From Floridanema aerugineum (GTDB lineage Bacteria > Cyanobacteriota > Cyanobacteriia > Cyanobacteriales > Aerosakkonemataceae), in the NCBI RefSeq assembly GCF_041929345.1, contig NZ_JBHFNQ010000052.1:101796-165795 (forward strand): a stretch of 64,000 nt of DNA, written 5' to 3'. This document shows, piece by piece, positions 1-8,202 of the stretch. Within the stretch, counting starts at the first letter, position 1, and every line of letters begins with the position of its first letter. The notes under the pieces are model-generated. The model was not told where the DNA came from. It ran no database searches and saw nothing but the letters and a program-made list of their open reading frames with translations. The translations under genes and the position numbers were made by a program.

Positions 1-497
1 TTGGAACTGGAAATGGCGATCGCTAACAACACCAAAATCATCAGCAAAACTTGTGGCGACAGCCAAGTAATATAAAGTAAACACCCACCGACGATCGCTA
101 AATTAATACAAATCAAAGGCAAACTAAACACCGCCTGAGAAATTGCCTGCACATCCTCAGTCAAAGTTGCCAGCAATCTTGGTGTTCCTAACTTTTCCAA
201 CTGACTCAACTCCGAAGCGAGGATTTGCCGACTCAACTGCAACTGCATTTGGAATACTGCATCCAGGGCTAACTTAATTAACACCACTTGAGAGAAAATA
301 CTCGTCAGCAACACCAGCACCACCAAACCCACAAATCCCCAAGGGAGCACTGCTGAGGAAGAGTGACCATTGTTACTGACAGCATTCCCAATCAAGGCTA
401 TCAAACCCGCACTACTAGCACCACTGAGAAAACCTGTGACAATAGCCAGAGTGACCATTTTCCAGGAGGAACGCAACAGAAAATAAATTATATTCAT
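1..497 (-). CDS. Cyclic-peptide-type export ABC transporter, N-terminal part (cut by window edge)
   Basis: The reverse strand from an ATG at 497 reads without a stop to the window edge, giving about 165 residues of a membrane domain. It starts MNIIYFLLRSSWKMV and has at least three hydrophobic segments. A cytoplasmic stretch (RQILASELSQLEKLGTPRLL) is typical of the first intracellular loop of exporters of the SyrD/PvdE cyclic-peptide type. The ATPase half lies outside the window. Such proteins usually fuse one membrane domain to one ATPase and export small peptides or lipids; substrate here is unknown. The gene is divergent from the glycosyltransferase at 536, with a 38-base gap, so they may share a control region. 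Family assignment rests only on the N-terminal half. Confidence 0.75.
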   Translation of the reverse strand, partial: MNIIYFLLRSSWKMVTLAIVTGFLSGASSAGLIALIGNAVSNNGHSSSAVLPWGFVGLVVLVLLTSIFSQVVLIKLALDAVFQMQLQLSRQILASELSQLEKLGTPRLLATLTEDVQAISQAVFSLPLICINLAIVGGCLLYITWLSPQVLLMILVLLAIAISSS

Positions 498-535
498 AAG
501 AAATTGTTAATTATGTCTGCTCGAGAATATACCTG

Positions 536-1543
536 ATGGAAGATTTACAAACACCATTAATGCGGAGTTTACCTAGTTTTTCGCTCGTCCTCGAAACCGA
601 AAATTTGGCGAACGCTAATCCCAAGGACTTAGCTAAATCTCTGAACTCCTTGGCAAATCAGGAAGTTTCTCCAAATTTAGCCAACGAAGTCTTGTTGCTT
701 GAAAGTGGCGATACCCCTCCTGAATTACTAAAAGAGCTTTGTCAACAGTACCCTTGGATTAAAGTTCACCATACCAACGTCAAGACTAGCTATTACGAAG
801 TCAAAATGCTGGGGGCGGAACTAGTCACAGGGGAAATAGTAGTTTACTGCGATTCTGACTGCATCTACCAAAAAGATTGGCTAAAAAATATACTGACTTC
901 CTTTACTCAGGGGGATGACATTCAAATCGTAGCTGGAGAAACCATCTCTAGGGGCAAAGGCCCTTATGGTACAGCAATGGCTTTAACCTACATTTTTCCT
1001 CAGTATTCCCACAAAAAAAGTTTAGCTAAAACATCTCAATACTTTTTGAATAACGTTGCTTTTCGCAGAGATTTTTTGCTGAAACATCCTATTCCCTTAG
1101 ATTTACCCTTGTATCGTGGCAACTGTGTGATTCATGCTTATAACTTACTTGAGCAAGGTTTCACTATTTGGCAACATCCACAAGCTAAAGCTAATCATGC
1201 ACCACCATCGGGAATGTCGCATTTTTTCTGGCGTTTTTTACTCATGGGTCATGATTATTTCTGGCAAAAATCTCTTCTGAAAACCGCTATTTCAACTTCG
1301 GGGAAATCTTACTCAACTTTAATGTTGGACACCAAAAGTAAACTGCAAGCTTTTTGGGAAAGATTTAGCGGTATGTTAATTAGACAACCTCTACATTTAG
1401 TTTACTTGCCTTTTGCTATCCCAATTGTAATTAGCTCTTTGATACTAATTGTAGTGGGTTATCTAATCACTGTGTTTCAGCCCAATTACTTACTGAATAC
1501 TTATCAGGTAATGCAGGGAGAAGAGTTGATTTTATCAACTTAA
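536..1543 (+). CDS. Glycosyltransferase family 2 protein
   Basis: This 335-residue protein looks like an inverting GT-A fold glycosyltransferase. The nucleotide-sugar/metal site is visible as VVYCDSDC near residues 100-107 (the DxD equivalent), preceded by a short N-terminal beta-alpha region. The C-terminal ~45 residues form one or two membrane segments (LVYLPFAIPIVISSLILIVV), so it probably sits at the cytoplasmic membrane and acts on a lipid or nascent polysaccharide. It is divergent from a peptide exporter, and a convergent glycosyltransferase follows. Acceptor and sugar cannot be told. No clear Shine-Dalgarno precedes the ATG, but no better in-frame start is visible. Confidence 0.8.
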   Translation: MEDLQTPLMRSLPSFSLVLETENLANANPKDLAKSLNSLANQEVSPNLANEVLLLESGDTPPELLKELCQQYPWIKVHHTNVKTSYYEVKMLGAELVTGEIVVYCDSDCIYQKDWLKNILTSFTQGDDIQIVAGETISRGKGPYGTAMALTYIFPQYSHKKSLAKTSQYFLNNVAFRRDFLLKHPIPLDLPLYRGNCVIHAYNLLEQGFTIWQHPQAKANHAPPSGMSHFFWRFLLMGHDYFWQKSLLKTAISTSGKSYSTLMLDTKSKLQAFWERFSGMLIRQPLHLVYLPFAIPIVISSLILIVVGYLITVFQPNYLLNTYQVMQGEELILST

Positions 1544-1613
1544 GGGAATAGGGAACAGGGAAAATTAATCAGTTCGCTCCAGAAAAAAATCCCAGTCCCC
1601 ACTCCCCATTCCA

Positions 1614-2753
1614 TTAACTATCGCCTTGAACAATCAAACCATCTTTTTCGATTTTCAACCATCTGCCACGCCAATATATATGTTGCCCAAAAGCGCCGAG
1701 TGTCCAAACAATTAAGCTGAAAATATCTCGGAAGGGAAGTAACCACAACCAGAGTAAAACTTTTGGACAGTTCATACTAAAGATGGCAATTAATACTTGA
1801 ATGTAGCGAATGATAAAAGTTATTAGGCATAGAGCGATCGCCCAATTTTCCCATCCCGATATGAACAGTAACAAAATACTATATACAGTGCCGTAACAAA
1901 ACACCATCCCATAGTATTGTAAACCTCGATTAAACCGAATTGTTCTTGCCCAACGCACCTCTCTTTGAAAGAAAGACCAAAAACTTTCGCCAGTAGTATC
2001 TGACTCTAAAATATGTCGAGAAAATTCAATTTTATAACCCGCTTCTACTGCTCGTTTAGCTAAGTTATAATCCGAGCCAATGCGGCTTAAATGCAATCCC
2101 CCAAATTGTGTTAAAGATGATTTACGAGTTACCATTGTTGGGCCAACAGCAAATTTAAAACCGCGATCGATCGCTCCTGAAATTAAAGCCGAGGGAATAA
2201 AATCAAAACACCGACCAAAAGAGGCTAAAGCTGCTACTATTGTCCGAGGATTTTTGCCCACATATCCACAAGTTACTAAGCCAGTTTTCGGATCTTTTAA
2301 GGGAGCAGTGACAATACTAATATAGTCAGGAATTACTCGAATATCACTATCAGCAAAGATAATGATTTCATGTTGAGCAGCTTCTAAAAGATAACTTAAA
2401 TTGCTATCTTTGTAATTGATACCTCGCGGTTTTAAACCAATTAATAGTTTAACGCGATCGGGATATTTCGCCGCCAACTCTTTTAACAAAGGAACCGCCG
2501 GATCTTCCGGGTCTAACACTCCAAAAAGTACTTCATAATTGGGGTAATTTTGCTGACAAAATGATGACCAATTCTCCCAGGCTCCCTCATCAATACCACA
2601 AACTGGTATCATCAGCGAAACAGGGTCTTCGGAAGAATTTATCACCTGTTCTTTAGGTGCAAAAAATTTGATAGTGCAGATGGCACAGGTGATGTAAAAA
2701 GCGATCGAGCCGCTAATTAAGATTAGGAGGACAATTTGAAAAAACAGCATCAT
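1614..2753 (-). CDS. Membrane glycosyltransferase, ceramide-glucosyltransferase/HpnI-like (GT21 type)
   Basis: 379 residues with an N-terminal membrane anchor (LFFQIVLLILISGSIAFYI), a GT-A catalytic domain and two or three C-terminal membrane segments. The catalytic signatures of GT2/GT21 are present: FADSDIRV (D1xD2) near residues 133-140, a later GSDYNL acidic site, and QREVRW (the QxxRW motif) around residue 264. This arrangement matches ceramide glucosyltransferases and the hopanoid enzyme HpnI, which move a sugar to a lipid on the membrane. I see no hopanoid genes nearby, so the acceptor is open. It is convergent with the GT2 gene at 536 and separated from it by about 70 bases. Confidence 0.8.
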   Translation of the reverse strand: MMLFFQIVLLILISGSIAFYITCAICTIKFFAPKEQVINSSEDPVSLMIPVCGIDEGAWENWSSFCQQNYPNYEVLFGVLDPEDPAVPLLKELAAKYPDRVKLLIGLKPRGINYKDSNLSYLLEAAQHEIIIFADSDIRVIPDYISIVTAPLKDPKTGLVTCGYVGKNPRTIVAALASFGRCFDFIPSALISGAIDRGFKFAVGPTMVTRKSSLTQFGGLHLSRIGSDYNLAKRAVEAGYKIEFSRHILESDTTGESFWSFFQREVRWARTIRFNRGLQYYGMVFCYGTVYSILLLFISGWENWAIALCLITFIIRYIQVLIAIFSMNCPKVLLWLWLLPFRDIFSLIVWTLGAFGQHIYWRGRWLKIEKDGLIVQGDS

Positions 2754-2895
2754 GGGTTACTTTCGCTAACTATGGTAAAGTTTCCATTATAAACATTACC
2801 TGAAAAGTACATTAAGGAGAATGTAACCCGTAGATAAATACACATAAACCAGAAAAGTTGTTGAAAAAATCCTCAAATTATCCTGAGAGGTAGAA

Positions 2896-3360
2896 ATGGC
2901 ATTAAACTATGTATTAAACTTGGAAGCTAATATTAAACCAGTAGAAACTTTGCAGATAATTTCTAAATATCTTGGTCTAAAATGGCACAAAAGAGATAGT
3001 TTAACTGGCTCAGGCGTTGTTGTGTACGCAACTCAAAAAAGTCAAATAGGGCAGGAAGTTATTGCCGAAGAGTTTGGTTTTCAACCAAGCATAGTTGTAG
3101 ATTTCCGTATTAATCCGAAAGATGCTTATGAAGAAGGTAAACATACTTTAATAAAAGGTACTTTGGACTTACTCGATCGTGTTCAAGGAGATGCTGTTTT
3201 GCTATTCAACGGGGAACAACCTGTACTGCAAAGAATCAATGGAAAACTTAGACTCTACTCAGGATGGGAGGCTACATTAATAAATATACTTCACGATCGT
3301 AAACTACCTTATGAACTTTATCAGCCACAATCATCTTCAACAAACATCAAAGTTGGCTAA
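2896..3360 (+). CDS. Hypothetical protein, SitI3-like
   Basis: A 154-residue soluble protein with no signal peptide. It begins MALNYVLNLEANIKPVETL. The opening beta strand followed by a helix and a strand reminds me of the SitI3 family (first known as immunity proteins in myxobacterial toxin exchange), but that is a weak recall, not a motif match. A good ribosome site (gagagg, about five bases before ATG) supports the start. The gene ends four bases into the convergent antitoxin gene. No toxin gene is visible beside it, so an immunity role would be inference only. Confidence 0.6.
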   Translation: MALNYVLNLEANIKPVETLQIISKYLGLKWHKRDSLTGSGVVVYATQKSQIGQEVIAEEFGFQPSIVVDFRINPKDAYEEGKHTLIKGTLDLLDRVQGDAVLLFNGEQPVLQRINGKLRLYSGWEATLINILHDRKLPYELYQPQSSSTNIKVG

Positions 3361-3620
3361 GAAATCGCCAGTTTCTTGAGTGATTCTACAAAAGTTTCCG
3401 TACCCACCATTGACGACTGACTCAGCGCCGCTTGTGCTACTTTACCCAATGCTTTATCTTCTAATTTTGTCAACCGTTCGATCAAATGTTGATAGGTATC
3501 AAAAGACATTATCACATGGCTGGGTTGCGATCGCTGAGTGACTAAAACTGGCTCTAAACTAGCTTGCTCAAATATTTCTTCTTGGTGATTACTTGCTTCT
3601 GTGAGAGTGTAACTACGCAT
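3357..3620 (-). CDS. Phd/YefM-family antitoxin, orphan
   Basis: An 87-residue protein starting MRSYTLTEASNHQEEIFEQA, the usual opening of Phd/YefM antitoxins. It continues with LVTQRSQPSHVIMSFDTYQHL, the conserved end of the DNA-binding domain (VI(M/L)S...Y). The open frame extends 28 residues further upstream with basic, low-quality sequence, so I place the start at the internal ATG. These antitoxins dimerise, repress their own promoter and neutralise a RelE/Doc toxin through the C-terminal tail. The expected toxin gene directly downstream is absent, because the next gene is convergent. It may be a solitary regulator or the remains of a toxin-antitoxin pair. Confidence 0.75.
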   Translation of the reverse strand: MRSYTLTEASNHQEEIFEQASLEPVLVTQRSQPSHVIMSFDTYQHLIERLTKLEDKALGKVAQAALSQSSMVGTETFVESLKKLAIS

Positions 3621-3696
3621 AGGAATAGTTAATTTTGACTTTTTTTTACTATAGCAAACTTTTAGGGAATTGAGATTATTCTTTCTTCTCCTATCT

Positions 3697-4581
3697 TCAA
3701 CCATTCACATAATAATCTCTCGTTCCTTTACTATTAATCGCTTCCCCTAATCGATTCAACCCATGAATATAAGCAGCAGTTCGCATTGACACGCCAAACT
3801 CTTGATAAATCCTCCAAATGTTCTCCGTTTCTTCAATCATTTTTTCTTTTAATCTTTCATTTACTTCAGTCAGCGTCCAGTAAAAACCGTTGCGATTTTG
3901 TACCCATTCAAAATAACTGACGGTGACTCCACCCGCATTCACTAAAATATCGGGAAATACATAAATTCCCTGTTGTTCTAAAATCCGATCGGCTTCTGAA
4001 GTAATCGGACCATTTGCCACTTCAAAGATAAACTTAGCTTGAATTTTATGCGCGTTTTCTACAGTTATTTGGTTTTCTAAAGCGGCTGGAATTAGTAAAT
4101 CTACTTCTAAAGTTAAAAGTTCCGCATTGGTCAAAACTTGATGTTCCATAATGCTGCAAACTGTACCTTCACAGTAAACAGCTTGCATTCCTTTAATAAA
4201 TTGTTTACAACGGCGAATACTGGGAATATCTAAACCTTGTTTGGCATAAATTCCCCCTTGAGAATCACTTACTGCTACTACTTTATAACCAAATTTAGCG
4301 AGTAATTCGGCTAATTCTGCGCCTGCATTACCAAATCCTTGAATCGCTACGGTTGTTTCTCTGGGTAAGCGATCGAATTTTGCCATAATATTTTCAATTA
4401 CATAAAAAGCGCCTGTTGCCGTAGCAGTATTTCTGCCTAAACTTCCGCCAATGGTGACAGGTTTTCCGGTGACAACTGCGGGGGTAATTTGACGTTGAAT
4501 GATGCTATATTGATCCATCATCCAACCCATAATCATTGAGTTAGTGTAAACATCTGGTGCTAAAATATCTACCTCATGAAT
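3697..4581 (-). pseudogene. Glu/Leu/Phe/Val dehydrogenase, 5'-truncated
   Basis: The reading frame encodes only the NAD(P)-binding part of a glutamate dehydrogenase: VYTNSMIMGWMMDQYS, the dinucleotide-binding loop QGFGNAGAELAEL, LLIPAALENQIT, EVANGPIT and ILVNAGGVTVSYFEW. About 294 residues remain in frame where family members usually have about 420-430. Upstream codons still read as dehydrogenase (VDILAPDVYTNS) and then meet two in-frame stops, TAA at 4582-4584 and TGA at 4585-4587. The N-terminal oligomerisation and glutamate-binding domain, with its active-site lysine, is therefore missing. A protein could start at 4536 but should not be a normal dehydrogenase. The frame is otherwise intact, which suggests a fairly recent deletion. 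Confidence 0.8.
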
Positions 4582-4671
4582 TTATCAACAAAAAAGGTTT
4601 ACAATTAAGAAACATTAAGTCAAAACTTGTGTTTCCCCTTTTCGGTTAAGAGTACAACCAGAACAGAAAAT

Positions 4672-5244
4672 ATGATTGAACTCCTTGCTGCGCTTTCTGC
4701 TGCTGCTGCGGTAGGGGTAGGGAGAATTGCCCTACCATTATTGTTAATTGGACTTTTGCAAGGAGACAATCTCTGGTCTCGCGTACCGCTACTTTCCTAC
4801 ATTCACCCACAAGTAGTAGTGGGAATACTCACCAGTTGGTCATTATTTGAATTATTTGCTTCCAAAAAACTCATTGGACAGCGCATCTTGCAAATTATTC
4901 ATCTCCTCTTTAGTCCCTTAGTGGGAGCAATGATGGGTGCTTTTGTGGCTCAAACTGCTAACTTGGATAGATGGATGATTGTACTTATTGGTGCGATCGG
5001 CGGTTTACTAGCTTTAGTGTTGCAACTTGTACAAATAGGATGGTTTTTTCGCCTTCGGGGTTTACCCCTTTGGGTAGTTTTTATCCAAGATGCTTTATGT
5101 GTAGTTTTAGTGTTACTAGCCTTTGACGCACCCACACAGGGAGGATTAATTGCCATGATCCTACTTTGGCTGGCAATTCGCAGTTCTGGAGAATGGTATC
5201 GCTGGTACAGAAAGCAGCATCCTCCTAAGAATCACCCGGATTAG
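4672..5244 (+). CDS. DUF4126 family membrane protein
   Basis: 190 residues from an ATG at 4672. The longer frame adds 15 poor residues and is less likely. It is almost entirely hydrophobic, with five or six predicted membrane helices, opening IELLAALSAAAAVGVGRIALPLL, then a loop, then VGILTSWSLFELFASKKL and a Gly-rich pair of helices. Order and length fit DUF4126, a family of unknown function common in cyanobacteria. The gene begins about 90 bases beyond the broken end of the divergent dehydrogenase pseudogene, so its upstream region may have been changed by that deletion. Confidence 0.7.
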   Translation: MIELLAALSAAAAVGVGRIALPLLLIGLLQGDNLWSRVPLLSYIHPQVVVGILTSWSLFELFASKKLIGQRILQIIHLLFSPLVGAMMGAFVAQTANLDRWMIVLIGAIGGLLALVLQLVQIGWFFRLRGLPLWVVFIQDALCVVLVLLAFDAPTQGGLIAMILLWLAIRSSGEWYRWYRKQHPPKNHPD

Positions 5245-5291
5245 GAGCAGGGGAGCCAAGTATGACAATGCTTTCGCCTAAAATAAATTGA

Positions 5292-5789
5292 TTAATCATC
5301 TCGATTTTCCCAAGGAGGAGGGCCTGAGCGATCGCGAATTTTGATTTGTTCGCCGTTGGCTCTAATAATCTTAAAAGCCTCAATTTCATCATCATCAAAT
5401 TCACCGATAACTGTTAGCCTTTCACCCGGAGAAACGTTAATTTTTTTCCACCAACGAGGGCCAGGATCGACAATCAATTCACCTGTGCCATCATAGAGGG
5501 TAAACTCATTGCCAACCACACTTTTAACTGTGCCGGAAATAGTAATTTCGGAGTAATTTTGCTGTAAGGTGGCGATCGTAATTGGTGTTTGAGTATTTCC
5601 CGAAAATTCTATGTTGCCAGTTTTTATCGGTGTCGGAGTAACTGGAGTAGTCACACCTGATAACTCAGAATTTGAAGAAGAAATTTCTTCGATTTGAGGT
5701 GGATTTGGTGGTAATTGCAAACAACCTGCAAGCAAGCTTAAGCAAAAACTATTAACAGCCAAAATGAAGGATTTTTTGAGGTTTGACAT
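5292..5789 (-). CDS. Lipoprotein with an OB-fold-like module
   Basis: About 165 residues. The N-terminus MSNLKKSFILAV is followed by a hydrophobic core and a lipobox (SLLAGC), so this is a probable lipoprotein. A Thr/Pro-rich linker leads to an ~80-residue beta-rich module: ISGTVKSVVGNEFTLYDG, IVDPGP, SPGERLTVIGEFDDDEIEAF. This pattern (ISGT...G-x-F-x-L...VD...GE-x-V...DDD-x-A-F) recurs twice in the next gene, so the two are paralogous in domain content. The fold looks like small periplasmic OB proteins of the YgiW/YdeI type (inference). I chose the ATG at 5789 over 5804 because it gives a standard signal peptide. Confidence 0.65.
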   Translation of the reverse strand: MSNLKKSFILAVNSFCLSLLAGCLQLPPNPPQIEEISSSNSELSGVTTPVTPTPIKTGNIEFSGNTQTPITIATLQQNYSEITISGTVKSVVGNEFTLYDGTGELIVDPGPRWWKKINVSPGERLTVIGEFDDDEIEAFKIIRANGEQIKIRDRSGPPPWENRDD

Positions 5790-5804
5790 AAGCAGTATTC
5801 TCAC

Positions 5805-5945
5805 TATTTAGGGTAGGGGGTACGGGGTAGGGGGTAGGGTGTAGGGTATAAGGAAAAAATATTGGACAACCAAAGAGAACTTTTCCCCTTTAAGCCTGAC
5901 TCTTTTCCTTACCCCCTACACCCAAATTCATCCTAATAATAGTAC
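5805..5945 (+). repeat. G-rich tandem repeat with complementary C-rich arm
   Basis: Short G-rich words (ggtagggg and variants such as gggtgtaggg) are repeated from about 5810 to 5850. A complementary stretch (cttaccccctacaccc) lies near 5910-5930. Together they could pair as a long imperfect hairpin between the two OB-module genes. Such short-period repeats are common spacers in filamentous cyanobacteria. Confidence 0.7.
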
Positions 5946-6878
5946 TTAATCTTGTCCAGGCACGCGGATTTGTGTTACTGAACCATCAGCTTTAGTAATA
6001 GTAAAAGCATCAAAATCATCATCATCTAACTCACCAAATACTGTCACCTGTTCCCCCACTCCTAAATTAAGGCGTTGTCCCCGCTCAAGGTCAGCATCAA
6101 CTAATACTTGCTGATTTCCAGTAGAGAGAATAAATTCATCATCAAAAACTGCGGTTACTGTTCCTGAAATATTGCTAAAACCAAAAGGAATGCCTGGATT
6201 TATGCCAGGGAAAATTGGATCGAGCAGAGTTACATTTGTGGGATTATTTAATATAGCGAAACTTGCTGCCATTTTTTGCACCAGAAGCGGATTAGAAAAA
6301 GTACTTCCCATTCTTCCTTCTTTTGCGCCAAACAATCTGTAGTGTTCCCATCCACTAGTGAAAAATCCATTGTCTTTAGCAGCTTTTACATCAGGATTTG
6401 TTGCCAGATAAAAATTATCGTCAAATAATTCTGGCATTCGTCCTTCTAACACACCGTACTTGAGAAAATGATCTAAAGGATTCATTCCAGCAGCAGCTAC
6501 ATCAGAATGAAGATTTAAATATGTTGCGCCATCAAACCACTGTCCTGTAAGTGAATCAAAGGAAGAATTAGGATTTTGATTTGGTTGGTAATTTCCCAAA
6601 ACTGGCGAACCGTCAGCCCTAGAAATGGCGAAAGTATCTACTTCAAAACCATCCCATTCGGCAACAACAACATTCACTTGTTCGCCTGGAATTAATCCTA
6701 GTTGACTAGCTCTTAATGGTTCGGGATCTATGATAATTTGTCCGCTACCATTGCGCTGTAAAATAAAGTCGTCGCCATTGTCTACAAATCCGATAATTGT
6801 TCCTGATATGGTCATTCCTGAATGCAGACTGTTAAGATTAAATCCAGTATTTTGTTGAGGTAAATTTACGAAATCCAT
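5946..6878 (-). CDS. Protein with two OB-like modules around two NPDV/EGR repeats
   Basis: 310 residues without a classical signal peptide. Module order: an OB-like module (about residues 20-90, MTISGTIIGFVDNGDDFIL), two ~35-residue repeats (YLNLHSDVAAAGMNPLDHF...GVLEGR and FYLATNPDVKAAKDNG...HYRLFGAKEGR), then a second OB-like module (about 235-308, NISGTVTAVFDDEFIL). The NPDV...HY...G..EGR repeat occurs in large cyanobacterial extracellular proteins with calcium-binding repeats, so export by a type I system is possible but not shown. The terminal modules are clearly related to the one in the neighbouring lipoprotein. Function is unknown. Confidence 0.7.
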   Translation of the reverse strand: MDFVNLPQQNTGFNLNSLHSGMTISGTIIGFVDNGDDFILQRNGSGQIIIDPEPLRASQLGLIPGEQVNVVVAEWDGFEVDTFAISRADGSPVLGNYQPNQNPNSSFDSLTGQWFDGATYLNLHSDVAAAGMNPLDHFLKYGVLEGRMPELFDDNFYLATNPDVKAAKDNGFFTSGWEHYRLFGAKEGRMGSTFSNPLLVQKMAASFAILNNPTNVTLLDPIFPGINPGIPFGFSNISGTVTAVFDDEFILSTGNQQVLVDADLERGQRLNLGVGEQVTVFGELDDDDFDAFTITKADGSVTQIRVPGQD

Positions 6879-7068
6879 AGTGAAGTTGCTGTGTGTGAGT
6901 TACTGATTGATGCTTGTGGTGAAGGCGATCGCAGATGAAACTTGACTCGCTCTTCAGCTTTCATTTATTAAGATAAAAGGAGAATATTTCAGAAAAGTGA
7001 CAAGTGAATCAAGTAACATTTATGGTTATCCCATAAGATAACTATTGATGGATCGTTAACTAGGGAGA

Positions 7069-7905
7069 ATGTTAGCCAGTATGAATGCTATTCTTAAAAC
7101 AGGTGATTTATTAACAACCGATTCCCAAGGATTTATCATTAATCCCTGTAGTTTTGAAAAAATTTCCCCACCTTGGACAGAAATTATTGCCGATCTGAAA
7201 ACCGCTTATCGAGAAATTTTCGGCAAAAAACTACATAGTATATATCTTCGAGGTTCTGTTCCCAGAGGAAAGGCAATTTCTAGAGTTTCCGATCTTGACA
7301 GTTTAGCTGTGATTTCCGGCAATTTAGAGAAGTCGGAATTAACAAAAATTCAGCTTGCTTGCAGAAAAATTAAACATCAATATCCGTTTTGTAAAAATGT
7401 TGATTTTCTCTGTGTTAGCTACAGAGAAATTATTGAATCAGAATCTATTTTAAAAATGTTAATCAAAACCCAAAGTTTATGTATTTGCGGTGAGGATATA
7501 ACTCTGGTTTTTCCTAATTATAAACCAGGAATTGAGATGGTAAGCCATGCTTTTGAGTTAGCCGAAGATCTGAAAATTTTACAAGATGAATTACAGTGTT
7601 TGGGAAATAACAATATTTTTTATTCTAAGTTTATTAAAGATCGCTGTGCTTGGATAATGAAGCGGATTGTTAGGACGGGTTTAGAATTAGTAATGTTAAG
7701 AGAACAGGTTTATACTAGAGATTTATATCCTAGCTATCTGTTATTTTCTAAACATTATCCAAATCAACAAAGATATATGAGAAAAGCTTTAGAATTGGCA
7801 ATTAATCCTTCTGATAATTTGGCGGGGTTGTTGATATTTTTAAGGGAGTTTGGCAGTTGGTTGGTTGAAGAAATTGATATTGTTTTTGCTGATTATAAAT
7901 GTTGA
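7069..7905 (+). CDS. Nucleotidyltransferase-domain protein
   Basis: 278 residues. A polymerase-beta-type nucleotidyltransferase core is visible near residues 62-90: LRGSVPRGKAISRVSDLDSL, that is GS followed by D-x-D with the expected spacing. The C-terminal half is helical and could bind substrate, as in aminoglycoside or lincosamide nucleotidyltransferases. It could also recognise a partner, as in MNT toxin-antitoxin systems, but no HEPN partner gene is adjacent. The AGGGAG box before the first ATG supports the start; a second ATG lies 12 bases on. It is flanked downstream by repeat elements. Substrate unknown. Confidence 0.7.
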   Translation: MLASMNAILKTGDLLTTDSQGFIINPCSFEKISPPWTEIIADLKTAYREIFGKKLHSIYLRGSVPRGKAISRVSDLDSLAVISGNLEKSELTKIQLACRKIKHQYPFCKNVDFLCVSYREIIESESILKMLIKTQSLCICGEDITLVFPNYKPGIEMVSHAFELAEDLKILQDELQCLGNNNIFYSKFIKDRCAWIMKRIVRTGLELVMLREQVYTRDLYPSYLLFSKHYPNQQRYMRKALELAINPSDNLAGLLIFLREFGSWLVEEIDIVFADYKC

Positions 7906-7921
7906 AGAATAGATCCCCCCT

Positions 7922-8043
7922 AATACTGCTCGGTTAAGCAAATTTGACTCTGTAGGGGCGAAGCATTCGGGCAGAAAATCTAGGGTTTAAGCAATAAATT
8001 GTTGCCCGAATGCTTCGCCCCTACCCAAAACCCGAGCAGTATT
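7922..8043. repeat. MITE-like double inverted repeat (122 bp)
   Basis: Outer arms AATACTGCTCGG (7922-7933) and CCGAGCAGTATT (8032-8043) are perfect inverted copies. Inside them a second perfect pair of 22 bases (7952-7973 and 8003-8024, core GGGGCGAAGCATTCGGGCA) flanks a short loop. The nested symmetry and lack of coding sequence suggest a small non-autonomous element or a structured RNA-forming repeat. Confidence 0.75.
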
Positions 8044-8045
8044 GA

Positions 8046-8191
8046 GATCCCCCCTAACCCCCCTTAATAAGGGGGGAACAGGATTTAAATTCCTCCTTGG
8101 TAAGGGGAGGAACTAAATTTATTAAAGTTCCCCTTGAGAAGAAAGAAACTACATTTAAAGTCCCCCTTGGTAAGGGGGATTTAGGGGGAGC
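8046..8191. repeat. CCCCCTTA/TAAGGGGG interspersed repeat
   Basis: A run of related half-sites (ccccccttaataagggggg, ctccttggtaaggggag, gtcccccttggtaaggggga) separated by AT-rich spacers. Each is a small hairpin. A related copy lies at 32284-32352. It sits directly beside the MITE-like element and fills the convergent gap between the nucleotidyltransferase and cupin genes. It could act as a two-way terminator. Confidence 0.7.
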
Positions 8192-8202
8192 GACAACTTA
8201 AA

